From JAAYDF01 sp964511155 (GTDB lineage: Bacteria > Planctomycetota > Phycisphaerae > UBA1845 > PWPN01), in NCBI GenBank assembly GCA_964511155.1, contig CAZEEJ010000011.1, forward strand, positions 1 through 52,179: a DNA stretch of 52,179 nucleotides. Direction: 5' to 3'. Shown piece by piece: positions 28,839-36,867 of the stretch. The notes beneath the pieces are model-generated. The model ran no database searches and was not told the origin of the DNA. It was given only the letters and a program-made list of their open reading frames with translations. The position numbers and the translations under genes were made by a program. Each line of letters begins with the position of its first letter. Position 1 is the first letter of the stretch.

Positions 28839-29330
28839 ATGCGTACACACCGATCTCTGCTTCGTTTCGCCGGGTGGCTGGTGGGCATCGTCACCGCGGT
28901 TGCCGTGATGGGAGCCGACTGCACGTTCCTGCCGTTTCCGGTCCGCAGCACGGTCGATGTCGAGCTGGTCAATCTGACCGATTACCCGATTGACCCGCGG
29001 CTGTTCATCGACCCCAGTGACGACATTCAGTTCTATGAGGATCTGGTCAACGATTTCAACTGGGTGGAGGTCGATCCGCCTCTGGCCCCGGACGAGGTCG
29101 CGGTTTTCACTTTCTATTGCGATGATGCGGGTACGATCGCATCGGATTATGCCCTGCTGCTGCTGTCGGCCGACGAGGGCTATGAGAGCGCGAACGGGCC
29201 GTGGGTGGTGTACGGGTACGACTATCTCTGCAACGACACGATCAGTTTCATTTTCATCGACGAGTTTGACATCGGCGGCGACTTCTTCACGCGGGTCGAG
29301 GTCAACGGGGAGTTCGTGACCGACCGGTAG
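28839..29330 (+). CDS. Secreted acidic protein of unknown function
   Basis: A 163-residue protein with an N-terminal signal (MRTHRSLLRFAGWLVGIVTA, then VAVMGADC); GADC could be a lipobox, but Ala-Asp-Cys is a weak one. The mature part is very acidic and beta-rich (VDVELVNLTDYPIDPRLFID, FTFYCDDAGTIASDYALLLL) with cysteines that may pair. No domain is recognised. The ATG has GGAGG 6 bases upstream. It is convergent with metH, 8 bp apart, with no visible terminator between. Confidence 0.75.
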   Translation: MRTHRSLLRFAGWLVGIVTAVAVMGADCTFLPFPVRSTVDVELVNLTDYPIDPRLFIDPSDDIQFYEDLVNDFNWVEVDPPLAPDEVAVFTFYCDDAGTIASDYALLLLSADEGYESANGPWVVYGYDYLCNDTISFIFIDEFDIGGDFFTRVEVNGEFVTDR

Positions 29331-29338
29331 CGGTCTGC

Positions 29339-32300
29339 TCAGGCCTTGAAGTACCGGGCCTCGGGGTGGTGGGCGATGATGGCGCTGGTGGACTGCTCGG
29401 GTTCGATCTGGAACTCCTCGGTGAGGGTAGCGCCGATTTCTTCGGGCTTGAGCAGGGGCCACATGAGGGTCTGATCTTCGAGGCGGGGGCAGGCGGGGTA
29501 GCCGAAGCTGTAGCGGCTGCCCTGGTAGCCCTGCTGGAAGAGTCGGCGGATCTCGCGGGCGTCCCGGCCGGCGATGCCCAGTTCCATGCGGACCTGCTTG
29601 TGGATGTACTCGGCGAGGGCCTCGGCGGTCTCGACGCTGAGGCCGTGCAGGTACAAGTAGTCGCGGTATTTATCTTCCTGGAACCACTGGCGGGCGATCT
29701 CGCTGGCCTGCTGCCCGACGGTCACAACGGAGAGGGCGACCACGTCGTACTCGCCGCTGGCGCGGGGCCGCCAGAAGTCGGCCAAACACCAGTGCGGGGC
29801 TTTGGTCTGGCGCGGCAGGTCGAAGCGGGCGAGTTCGCGCTCGCGGTCGTCGGGGTCGTAGAGGAAGAGTGAGTTGCCCTCGCTCTGGCAGGGCCAGTAT
29901 CCGTAGACGGCGCGGGGCTGGAGGATGGCCTCGCTTTCGCACCGGGCGACGAGGTCGCGGTAGATGGGGCGCACTTCACTGTCGATGTAGCGGTCGAACT
30001 CGTCCTGCGGCCGACCTTTCTTCTTGAACTGCCATTGCACCTGGAAGAGCATGACCTCGTTGATGTAGGCCAGGGCGCCCTTGAGGGGGATGTTCTCGAT
30101 GACGCGCCGGCCCCAGAACGGCGGGGTGGGGATGGGCACGTCGGTGGCGATGGTGCTGGTCCGTGCGGCCGCGGGAGCGACGGCGACGGCGGTGGCGGAT
30201 TCGGTGAGCGTGGCGGTCGTGGCCTCGGCGGCGGGTGCGGCCGACGGCGCGGCGGTGGTCGCAGTGCCCACCAGTTCCTGAAGCTCGCCATCGCAGATCC
30301 GGCGCATGAGCGCCAGGCCTTCGAAGGCGTCCTTGGCGTACAGCAGCGGGCCGTTGTAGAGCGGGCGGAGGTCGTTCTCAACGTACCGGCGGGTCAGGGC
30401 GGCGCCGCCGAGGATGACGGGCGGCGTCAGGCCGCGCTCGTTGAGCACGGTCAGATTGTCGCGCATGACGACGGTGCTCTTGACCAGCAGGCCGCTCATG
30501 CCGATGGCGTCCGCCTGCTTGTCCTGCCAGGCCTGGATGATGGCCTCGACGGGCTGCTTGATGCCGAGGTTGTAGACGGTGAAGCCGTTGTTGGTCAGGA
30601 GGATATCGACGAGGTTCTTGCCGATGTCGTGCACGTCGCCCTTGACGGTGGCCAGGACGATGGAGCCCTTGTCGGCCTGGTCGGTCCGTTCCATGTGGGG
30701 TTCGAGGCAGGCGACGGCGGCCTTCATGGTCTCGGCGGATTGGAGGACGAAGGGGAGTTGCATCTGCCCGCTGCCGAAGAGGTCGCCGACGACTTTCATA
30801 CCCGGCAGGAGGAAGTCGTTGATGATCGCGAGGGGAGCATAGCGAGCGCGGGCCTCGTCGAGGTCGGCCTCGAGGCCCTTGCGGTCGCCGTCGACGATGC
30901 GTTGCTTGAGACGTTCCTCGACGGGCAGGTTATCGCGGGCGGCCTCGGATACGGGGGCCTGGTCGCCGGGGAACTGGCCGATGAGATCGGCGAGGGGGTC
31001 GTATTCGGCGGTGCGTTCGTCGAAGATGAGTCGGCGGGCGGCCTCGCGGTGGTGCTCGGGGATTTTGAAGAGCGGCTCGATGCCGACGGCGTGGACGATG
31101 GCGGCGTCGAGGCCGGCCTCGCGGGCGTAGTGCAGGAAGACGCTGTTGAGCACGTGGCGCATGGCCGGCTTGACCCCGAAGCTGATGTTGCTGAGGCCCA
31201 GCAGGATGTGGCACTCGGGCAGCTCCTGCTTGATTTGGCGGATGGCTTCGAGGGTTTCGAGGCCGAGGCGGCGATCGTCCTCGTTGCCGGTGCAGATGGT
31301 GAAGGTCAGGGGGTCGAAGAGAATGTCGCTGGACCGCAGGCCGTATTCCTGGGTGGCGATGCGATGGATTCGCTTGGCGATCTCGACCTTGCGCGCGCAG
31401 GTCTTGGCCATGCCCTCCTCGTCGATGGTCAGGGCGACGACGGCGGCCCCGTACTTGCGGCACAGGGGGAGGATCTCGGCGCAGCGTTTTTCGCCGTCTT
31501 CGAGGTTGATGCTGTTGATGACGCACTTGCCGCCGGCGAGTTTGAGGGCCGCCTCAATGACCGGCGTTTCGGTCGAGTCGATCATCAGCGGGACGGTGAC
31601 CTCGGTGGCATAGCGGTTGATGAGGCCGGTCATGTCGGCGATCTCGTCGCGCCCGACGTAGGCGGCGCAGACGTCGATCATGTGGCAGCCGTTGCGGACC
31701 TGGTCCTTGGCGAGCTGGACCATGCCCTCGATATCCTCGGCGGCGAGCAGATCGCGGAACTTTTTGGAGCCGTTGGCGTTGGTGCGTTCGCCGACGATGA
31801 GGAAGCTGTTGTCCTGGCGGAGGGTGACGGACTGGTAGAGGCTGGAGGCGCTGGGTTCAAGGCTCGGGGTACGGGGCTGGGGTGGGCGGCCGCCGACGGC
31901 GGCGACGACGCGGGCGAGGTGCTCGGGGGTGGTGCCGCAGCATCCGCCGACGATGTTGACGCCGTCGGTTTCGACGAACTCGACGAGCCAGCGGGTCAAC
32001 TCGTCGGGGTTGAGCGGGTAGAACGGCCGGCCGTCGACGATCTGGGGCAGGCCGGCGTTCGGCTGGACGCTGATGCGGCGCGTGCAGCACCGGCTGAGAT
32101 AGCGGATGTGCTCGCTCATCTCCTGGGGGCCGGTCGCGCAGTTCAACCCGATGACGTGGACCTGCGGGTAGGCGTCGAGGGCGGTGAGTGCGGCGGCGAT
32201 GTCGGTGCCGACGAGCATGGTCCCGGTGGTCTCGACGGTGATCTGGACCATGATGGGCACGCGGCGGCCGCACTCGCCAAAGACGCGTTCGGCGGCGTTG

Positions 32301-32809
32301 ATGCCGACCTTGGCCTGGAGGATGTCCTGGCAGGTTTCGAAGAGCAGGACGTCGACGGTGCCGTCCATAAGCCCGCGGATCTGCTCGGCATAGCTGTCGG
32401 CGAGGGCGTCGAAGGTGGTCTGGCGGAGCGAAACGAGCTTGGTGCCGGGGCCGCAGGAACCGACGACGAAGCGGGGTTTGTCGGGCGTCTGAAAGGGCTC
32501 ACAAGCCTGGCGGGCGATGAGGGCCGCCTGGCGGTTCAATTCGCGGGTGCGGTCGGCCAGCCCGAACTCGGCGAGGACGATCCGGTTGGAGCCGAAGCTG
32601 TTGGTCTCGATCGCGTCGCAGCCGACCTCGAGGAAGCGGGTGTGGATTTCGCGCACCACGTCGGGGCGCGTATCACACAGAACCTCCGTACAGTTCTCCA
32701 AGCCGCGGTAATCGGACAGGGGAAGGTCATACGTATGGACACTGGTGCCCATCGCCCCGTCAAAGACGAGGACGCGACGTTCCAGCGCTTCCAGGAATGC
32801 GGATTTCAT
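29339..32809 (-). CDS. metH: Cobalamin-dependent methionine synthase
   Basis: Transfers methyl from methyltetrahydrofolate to homocysteine through methylcobalamin. About 1156 residues with all modules in order: homocysteine domain with zinc cysteines (GLNCATGP and VGGCCGTTP), pterin domain (IVGERTNANGSKKFRD, NSINLEDGEKR), cobalamin cap and Rossmann domain with the cobalt-ligand His in KGDVHDIGKNLV, and the AdoMet reactivation domain (SRYSFGYPACPRLEDQT). Between the cobalamin and reactivation domains is a long Ala/Thr-rich linker (about 60 residues from VGTATTAAPSAAP), more than in Escherichia coli MetH. The ATG at 32809 has GGAG 7 bases upstream; longer in-frame extension is not protein-like. 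I recognise no cobalamin or SAM riboswitch in the leader. Confidence 0.96.
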   Translation of the reverse strand: MKSAFLEALERRVLVFDGAMGTSVHTYDLPLSDYRGLENCTEVLCDTRPDVVREIHTRFLEVGCDAIETNSFGSNRIVLAEFGLADRTRELNRQAALIARQACEPFQTPDKPRFVVGSCGPGTKLVSLRQTTFDALADSYAEQIRGLMDGTVDVLLFETCQDILQAKVGINAAERVFGECGRRVPIMVQITVETTGTMLVGTDIAAALTALDAYPQVHVIGLNCATGPQEMSEHIRYLSRCCTRRISVQPNAGLPQIVDGRPFYPLNPDELTRWLVEFVETDGVNIVGGCCGTTPEHLARVVAAVGGRPPQPRTPSLEPSASSLYQSVTLRQDNSFLIVGERTNANGSKKFRDLLAAEDIEGMVQLAKDQVRNGCHMIDVCAAYVGRDEIADMTGLINRYATEVTVPLMIDSTETPVIEAALKLAGGKCVINSINLEDGEKRCAEILPLCRKYGAAVVALTIDEEGMAKTCARKVEIAKRIHRIATQEYGLRSSDILFDPLTFTICTGNEDDRRLGLETLEAIRQIKQELPECHILLGLSNISFGVKPAMRHVLNSVFLHYAREAGLDAAIVHAVGIEPLFKIPEHHREAARRLIFDERTAEYDPLADLIGQFPGDQAPVSEAARDNLPVEERLKQRIVDGDRKGLEADLDEARARYAPLAIINDFLLPGMKVVGDLFGSGQMQLPFVLQSAETMKAAVACLEPHMERTDQADKGSIVLATVKGDVHDIGKNLVDILLTNNGFTVYNLGIKQPVEAIIQAWQDKQADAIGMSGLLVKSTVVMRDNLTVLNERGLTPPVILGGAALTRRYVENDLRPLYNGPLLYAKDAFEGLALMRRICDGELQELVGTATTAAPSAAPAAEATTATLTESATAVAVAPAAARTSTIATDVPIPTPPFWGRRVIENIPLKGALAYINEVMLFQVQWQFKKKGRPQDEFDRYIDSEVRPIYRDLVARCESEAILQPRAVYGYWPCQSEGNSLFLYDPDDRERELARFDLPRQTKAPHWCLADFWRPRASGEYDVVALSVVTVGQQASEIARQWFQEDKYRDYLYLHGLSVETAEALAEYIHKQVRMELGIAGRDAREIRRLFQQGYQGSRYSFGYPACPRLEDQTLMWPLLKPEEIGATLTEEFQIEPEQSTSAIIAHHPEARYFKA

Positions 32810-33147
32810 GCCCAACTCCAACCACCCCGTCGTGCCCGGCTCGGACCGGGACCACGGGGTCAACCTCATAACCGCGGCACTGCACAGGGGAAAACCGTGA
32901 TCGGCCCCGGCGACGCGAAATCGCCCATGCCGGATATGCCATGGTAGTGCATCTCGCGGGCATTGACAAACCCCGCGTGGGGAGCGTCCAGGGGAACAGC
33001 GCTGATCCCGGCCGAAGGGCCGCGCGGGCTGAAGCCCGCGGCTCATTGTCCGAAATCGGTCGGTTTGGGTTATGATGCTTGGCGGTCGGCCAGCGGTGGC
33101 CGAAGTGCACCGGCGAGACGCCGGTGCCACACGCAGGGAGGTCGTGC
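32810..33147. repeat. Intergenic between divergent genes with GC-rich hairpins
   Basis: Contains GCGGGCTGAAGCCCGC (about 33026-33041), the same palindrome family as 46785-46800 and 50470-50555, and a CACCGGCGAGACGCCGGTG hairpin at 33107-33125. No promoter or riboswitch is recognised with confidence. Confidence 0.7.
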
Positions 33148-34341
33148 ATGTTGCGGTATGCGTGGTTCACATGGGGTCTGGTTGCGGGAGGAGTTGCCGG
33201 ACTGGGCGGGACGGCGACATACGCCGAGTCACTGCTCAAGAATGCGTCGTTCGAGAGGCCGGCGTTGCCGGAGGCCTGGGATCTGATGAACTTCGGCCCC
33301 ACTCCGGTCATTGCTCAGGATCGGGAGATGGCCCGGCATGGACGGCACGCGTTGCGGATTTCGACGAGCGAGCCGGCGCTGGCGGCGGTTTCTCAGGTTG
33401 TGGCGGTTGAGCCGGGCAAGCCTTACCTGCTGAAGGGCTGGGTTCGGACGGAGTCGCTGGAGCCGGCCGATGAAGCGGATATGCTTGGCACGCTGCTGGT
33501 CATGCCGGTCGGCGAGGCGGACATGACGAAGATGGTGAAGGGGCCGAACCGCCGGGGGACCGGGGATTGGATGGAGGTGCAGATCGCTTTTGCGGGTCCG
33601 GAGCACGGGCAGGTGTTCGTGTTCTGCAGTCTCTGCGGGGAGGGGACGGCGACAGGGACGGCGTGGTTCGACGATCTGGCGCTGTATGAAGCGAGGCCGG
33701 TGGAGGCGACGACTCAGCCGACGACTCAGCCGACGACGCAGCCGGCGACTCAGCCGGGGGCCGCGACGCAGCCGGCGATGCTGGCGGAGACACAGCCTGG
33801 CGATCGGCCGAGCATGCGGTTGCGCAATGGTTCGTTTGAGATTCCGGGGCTGCCGGACGGTTGGGATCTGCTGGCGATGGGACCGTCGCCGCTGGTGAGC
33901 CAGGACTACGGCGTCCACCAGGAAGGCTCCTGCTCGGTGCGTCTGTATGCTGCGGAGCCGACCATGGCGGTGGTGTCGCAGACCGTCCGGGTGGAGCCGG
34001 GCCGTTCGTATCGGCTGCAGGGCTGGCTGCGAACCGAGGATCTCGAGCCGCGCGAGAACGCGGATCTGTACGGCACCCTGCTGGTCGTTGCGGTGGACGA
34101 GCGGTCCTCGGAGCATTTGGCCGCCGGCCCGAGCCACCGGGGCACGGTCGACTGGACCCGGCTGGATCTCGCGTTCACGGGCCCGCCGGCAGGCGTGGTG
34201 CACATCTTCGGCAGCCTGTGCGGCGAGGGGCAGGCGACGGGGACCGTGTGGCTCGACGGGCTGGAGCTGGTTGCGGGCCCAGCGACACAGCCGGCGACCG
34301 CGGAGTCTCAACCCGCCTCACAGCCGGAAGCGGAGAAGTAG
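33148..34341 (+). CDS. Secreted protein with two CBM-like domains
   Basis: About 397 residues: a signal peptide (AWFTWGLVAGGVAGLGGTAT), then two similar beta-sandwich domains (about 28-190 and 225-380) joined by a TQP-rich linker (TTQPTTQPTTQPATQPG). Parallel motifs show an internal duplication: LLKNASFERPALPEAWDLMN against LRNGSFEIPGLPDGWDLLA, and FCSLCGEGTATGTAWFDDLA against FGSLCGEGQATGTVWLDGLE. The pattern resembles CBM4/9-like carbohydrate-binding modules; no catalytic domain is present. The C-terminus repeats the TQP style. The ATG at 33148 has GGGAGG 6 bases upstream. Ligand unknown. Confidence 0.78.
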   Translation: MLRYAWFTWGLVAGGVAGLGGTATYAESLLKNASFERPALPEAWDLMNFGPTPVIAQDREMARHGRHALRISTSEPALAAVSQVVAVEPGKPYLLKGWVRTESLEPADEADMLGTLLVMPVGEADMTKMVKGPNRRGTGDWMEVQIAFAGPEHGQVFVFCSLCGEGTATGTAWFDDLALYEARPVEATTQPTTQPTTQPATQPGAATQPAMLAETQPGDRPSMRLRNGSFEIPGLPDGWDLLAMGPSPLVSQDYGVHQEGSCSVRLYAAEPTMAVVSQTVRVEPGRSYRLQGWLRTEDLEPRENADLYGTLLVVAVDERSSEHLAAGPSHRGTVDWTRLDLAFTGPPAGVVHIFGSLCGEGQATGTVWLDGLELVAGPATQPATAESQPASQPEAEK

Positions 34342-34409
34342 AACGCAGCGTTGCAGACGTCATTAGCCCAGAGGCGCAGCGCAGGCCCTGCCCACAACCT
34401 AAAACGAAT

Positions 34410-34483
34410 CTCACGCAGAGGCGCAGAGACCGCAGAGACACTCAGCAACGCCTCTCTCTGCGATCTCTGCGCCTCTGCGTGAG
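34410..34483. repeat. CTCTGCG-type foldback
   Basis: Arms at 34410-34437 (CACGCAGAGGCGCAGAGACC) and 34454-34483 (its near complement, CTCTGCGATCTCTGCGCC) with a 16-base loop; both arms are 8-9-bp units in tandem. Lies between the CBM-like gene and the polyproline lipoprotein gene. A single arm fragment recurs near 46868-46885. Confidence 0.88.
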
Positions 34484-34537
34484 CTGTTTTCTTCTCAGGA
34501 CAACAAGAAACCCACGGTTAGTATTACAAAGGCACCG

Positions 34538-36130
34538 CTACTCCGTGAGACGGAACGTCACGTGGAGCGAGGACCAGTAGCACGGGGCCGGCCACTGGGC
34601 CACGGTCCTGTCGGTGGACAACTGGTACTGCTCATCGGCCTCGAGCGGTCCGTGCAAGCTGCACAGTTGCAGGTCGCTGCGGTCTACACAGTCCACGCGG
34701 ATCGGTGGGTCGATGGGCAGCCGGTTCTCCATGAAGCAGCCTGGGGTTCCGTCCGGTCCGATGAAGTCCGTGGATCCGCACTTGCCGTAGACCTCCCACA
34801 CGCTTTCCGCACGGTCCACCGACACCAGACTGAGATTGCTGACCTCCAGGAGCGGCGACCAGTCGATGATCAGGTCCGTGCCGTCATACGACAGGCGGAA
34901 GTCAGCCTTTGACGGTTCGAAGTCCTCCTCGCTTCTCCTCAACTCGTCGATTTCGCAGGCATTGTTCTGATACGCCAGGACCTCGATGAGTTCCTCCGGC
35001 GGCGGCGGTGGCGGCGGTGGAGGTGGCGGCGGTGGTGGCGGAGGAGGCGGTGGCGGCGGCGGTGGTGGCGGCGGTGGGGGCGGCGGGGGGGGCGGAGGTG
35101 GAGGAGGTGGAGGAGGCGGTGGTGGTGGTGGTGGCGGTGGTGGCGGGTCGTCAAGGATATCGTCGCGCACGCCATCCTCTCCGAAGCCGAAGATCCGGCA
35201 GGCGCGACTGGCGATGGTCTCGCCGTCAAACGCCACCGAGAGGTCGGTGACGCTGGAGAGGGCCATGCAGGCCACGCTCCACGGCGAGAGGCGGCCCAGC
35301 GTGAAACCGAGGTTGAGGAGTCGGCCCATGCCGTTCAGCGCGATCTTGGCTGCCGCGACCGCCTGGCGTACGCTCGGCGGATCATCGGGTTTGACCATCC
35401 CCTCCAGAAAGCGGGACATGCCAATGACCACCCGGTCGACCACCAGGGCCGGCCCCTTGCTGGTCAGCAGCGTGGCCAGGTCACACAGCAGGTTGGCACC
35501 GCCCTCCAGGCTGTTGAGCAGTCCGTCGCATGAAACGCTCGACTGGGCCAGCCGTACCGAAGCGGAGTCGGCGGCGGCAAGGCGGGCGGTGTGGAGCTTG
35601 GCGGTGTTAGCGGTGCCCTGCCGGACCGCGAGCACATTGCCGGCAGCGTCGGTATCCGCCACCAGCACAATGGGCGGATTGGTGGTGGCCAGGGTGAAGG
35701 TAAACCGCAGACCGGTGCCCCGGGTCGCTACCTCGACGCTGTGGCCCTCGGGGAAGATCATGATCAGGGACTCGTCACCGGCCTCGATGCGCAACAGCCG
35801 ACGGTCACGCAGGTCCGTGATCTCTATGCCGGTCACCTCCACGCCGCTGCGGCTCACCGTCCCCAGCGGATACATGATGCCAGAGTCCTTGCCGTAGCCG
35901 AACAGCGCGCCCGTCGGCCCCAAATCAGCGGAGGTGGTGAAGAGCAGCGTCTTGCTGAGGTCCGGAAGGCCGGACATCACCCGGTCAGCGAATGCCTGGG
36001 CCTGTTCATCGAGCTCATCGTCGGGCAGGAGGGGGTCCTGGATCCCGGCCTCCGGGCAGCCGGCCATCAACGTGGCCAACAGGAAGAGCGCAAGCGAGAC
36101 GACGGCGGACCTGCGGCGCATGGCTAACAT
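34538..36130 (-). CDS. Lipoprotein with a run of 50 consecutive prolines
   Basis: About 530 residues. The signal (MRRRSAVVSLALFLLATLMA, lipobox AGC) makes it a lipoprotein. An N-terminal domain of about 300 residues (LLFTTSADLGPTGALFGYGK, VEVTGIEITDLRDRRLLRIE) has no family I recognise. Then 34997-35146 encodes 50 prolines without interruption, flanked by Asp-Asp and Glu-Glu. A C-terminal domain of about 150 residues ends in a beta-rich, cysteine-containing part. All proline codons are CCN with mixed third bases, so the run is not one simple repeat. ATGs at 36130 and 36121 are alternative starts. Function unknown; the run would be a stiff spacer about 15 nm long as a polyproline II helix. Confidence 0.75.
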   Translation of the reverse strand: MLAMRRRSAVVSLALFLLATLMAGCPEAGIQDPLLPDDELDEQAQAFADRVMSGLPDLSKTLLFTTSADLGPTGALFGYGKDSGIMYPLGTVSRSGVEVTGIEITDLRDRRLLRIEAGDESLIMIFPEGHSVEVATRGTGLRFTFTLATTNPPIVLVADTDAAGNVLAVRQGTANTAKLHTARLAAADSASVRLAQSSVSCDGLLNSLEGGANLLCDLATLLTSKGPALVVDRVVIGMSRFLEGMVKPDDPPSVRQAVAAAKIALNGMGRLLNLGFTLGRLSPWSVACMALSSVTDLSVAFDGETIASRACRIFGFGEDGVRDDILDDPPPPPPPPPPPPPPPPPPPPPPPPPPPPPPPPPPPPPPPPPPPPPPPPPPEELIEVLAYQNNACEIDELRRSEEDFEPSKADFRLSYDGTDLIIDWSPLLEVSNLSLVSVDRAESVWEVYGKCGSTDFIGPDGTPGCFMENRLPIDPPIRVDCVDRSDLQLCSLHGPLEADEQYQLSTDRTVAQWPAPCYWSSLHVTFRLTE

Positions 36131-36867
36131 GAGGACGAGACTCCGTGACCTGTCGGCGCCCCATGCACGTACCCAGCCCGCCTGCGGCGCCCATACTCGA
36201 CAGACTGTAAGTTCCGGCCCGTTACCCGATAGAAGGATGTACGCTACATCATAGGCTTCTGCGATGGGCAACGCAAGAGCTTTTTGCCACAGACCGTGGC
36301 CACGGGTCTGTGACAGGTTAGGCGGCGTGCCGATTCACTGAGGACCGAGTCAACTTGCTGATGGACGTGCCCAGCCATATGTGACACACAGCAACAAGTT
36401 GCCTTGGTCCTGGCGACGGCGCCGCCATGCCGTCAAAAGAGATCAACCGCGCGGAAAGCCCTCACGCCGGCAAAAAAGAGCCAGCCCACCCCGGACGCTA
36501 CGCCGGTGCCACACGGCACAGGTGGAGTGCAGTATTTTTACGAAAGATGCGGCTGGGTTACAGGAGTTTTCATTGCAGACGGGAGGGTTCCGGTGTATAT
36601 TGAAGCCAGTTGTTGATCCGGGCAATCGTGGGAAAGGGGTACGCGGCGCGGCTCACCTTCACTTGCGTCGCCAGGCTGCGCCATCACCCCTCACTTGAGT
36701 TCGTGCATAACAGAAGATTTTTTCCGGCGTTGGGTGGAACGAGCCGAGGGGCTTGGGCCACCCGGGGTGGGTTCTGCCTTGCAGGTCACTGGGGAGCGGT
36801 GCGCTGGTGACAACCTTGTGGGGCCATCAGGCCGCTCACTCTTCCAGGTTCAGAGGAGAGAACTACC
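36131..36867. other. Long intergenic region and protease leader
   Basis: No convincing gene. A CCGGTGCCACAC repeat fragment is at 36500-36516. The last 80 bases before the protease gene (GTCACTGGGGAGCGGTGC at about 36785 to the ATG) resemble the leader of the paralogous gene at 40249-40333, so shared 5' regulation is possible. The rest shows nothing recognisable. Confidence 0.5.

Noticed and set aside
30035..32947. Long plus-strand open frame (970 codons) opposite metH
   Set aside because: Antisense shadow typical of high-GC genes; metH on the minus strand has all family motifs.
32810..33147. Cobalamin or SAM riboswitch before metH
   Set aside because: I could not find the B12 box or the SAM core elements; only GC-rich hairpins of repeat families are present.
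34986..35897. Plus-strand frame with a run of over 50 glycines
   Set aside because: It is the antisense of the proline run; the minus-strand frame has a lipoprotein signal and normal protein composition on both sides.
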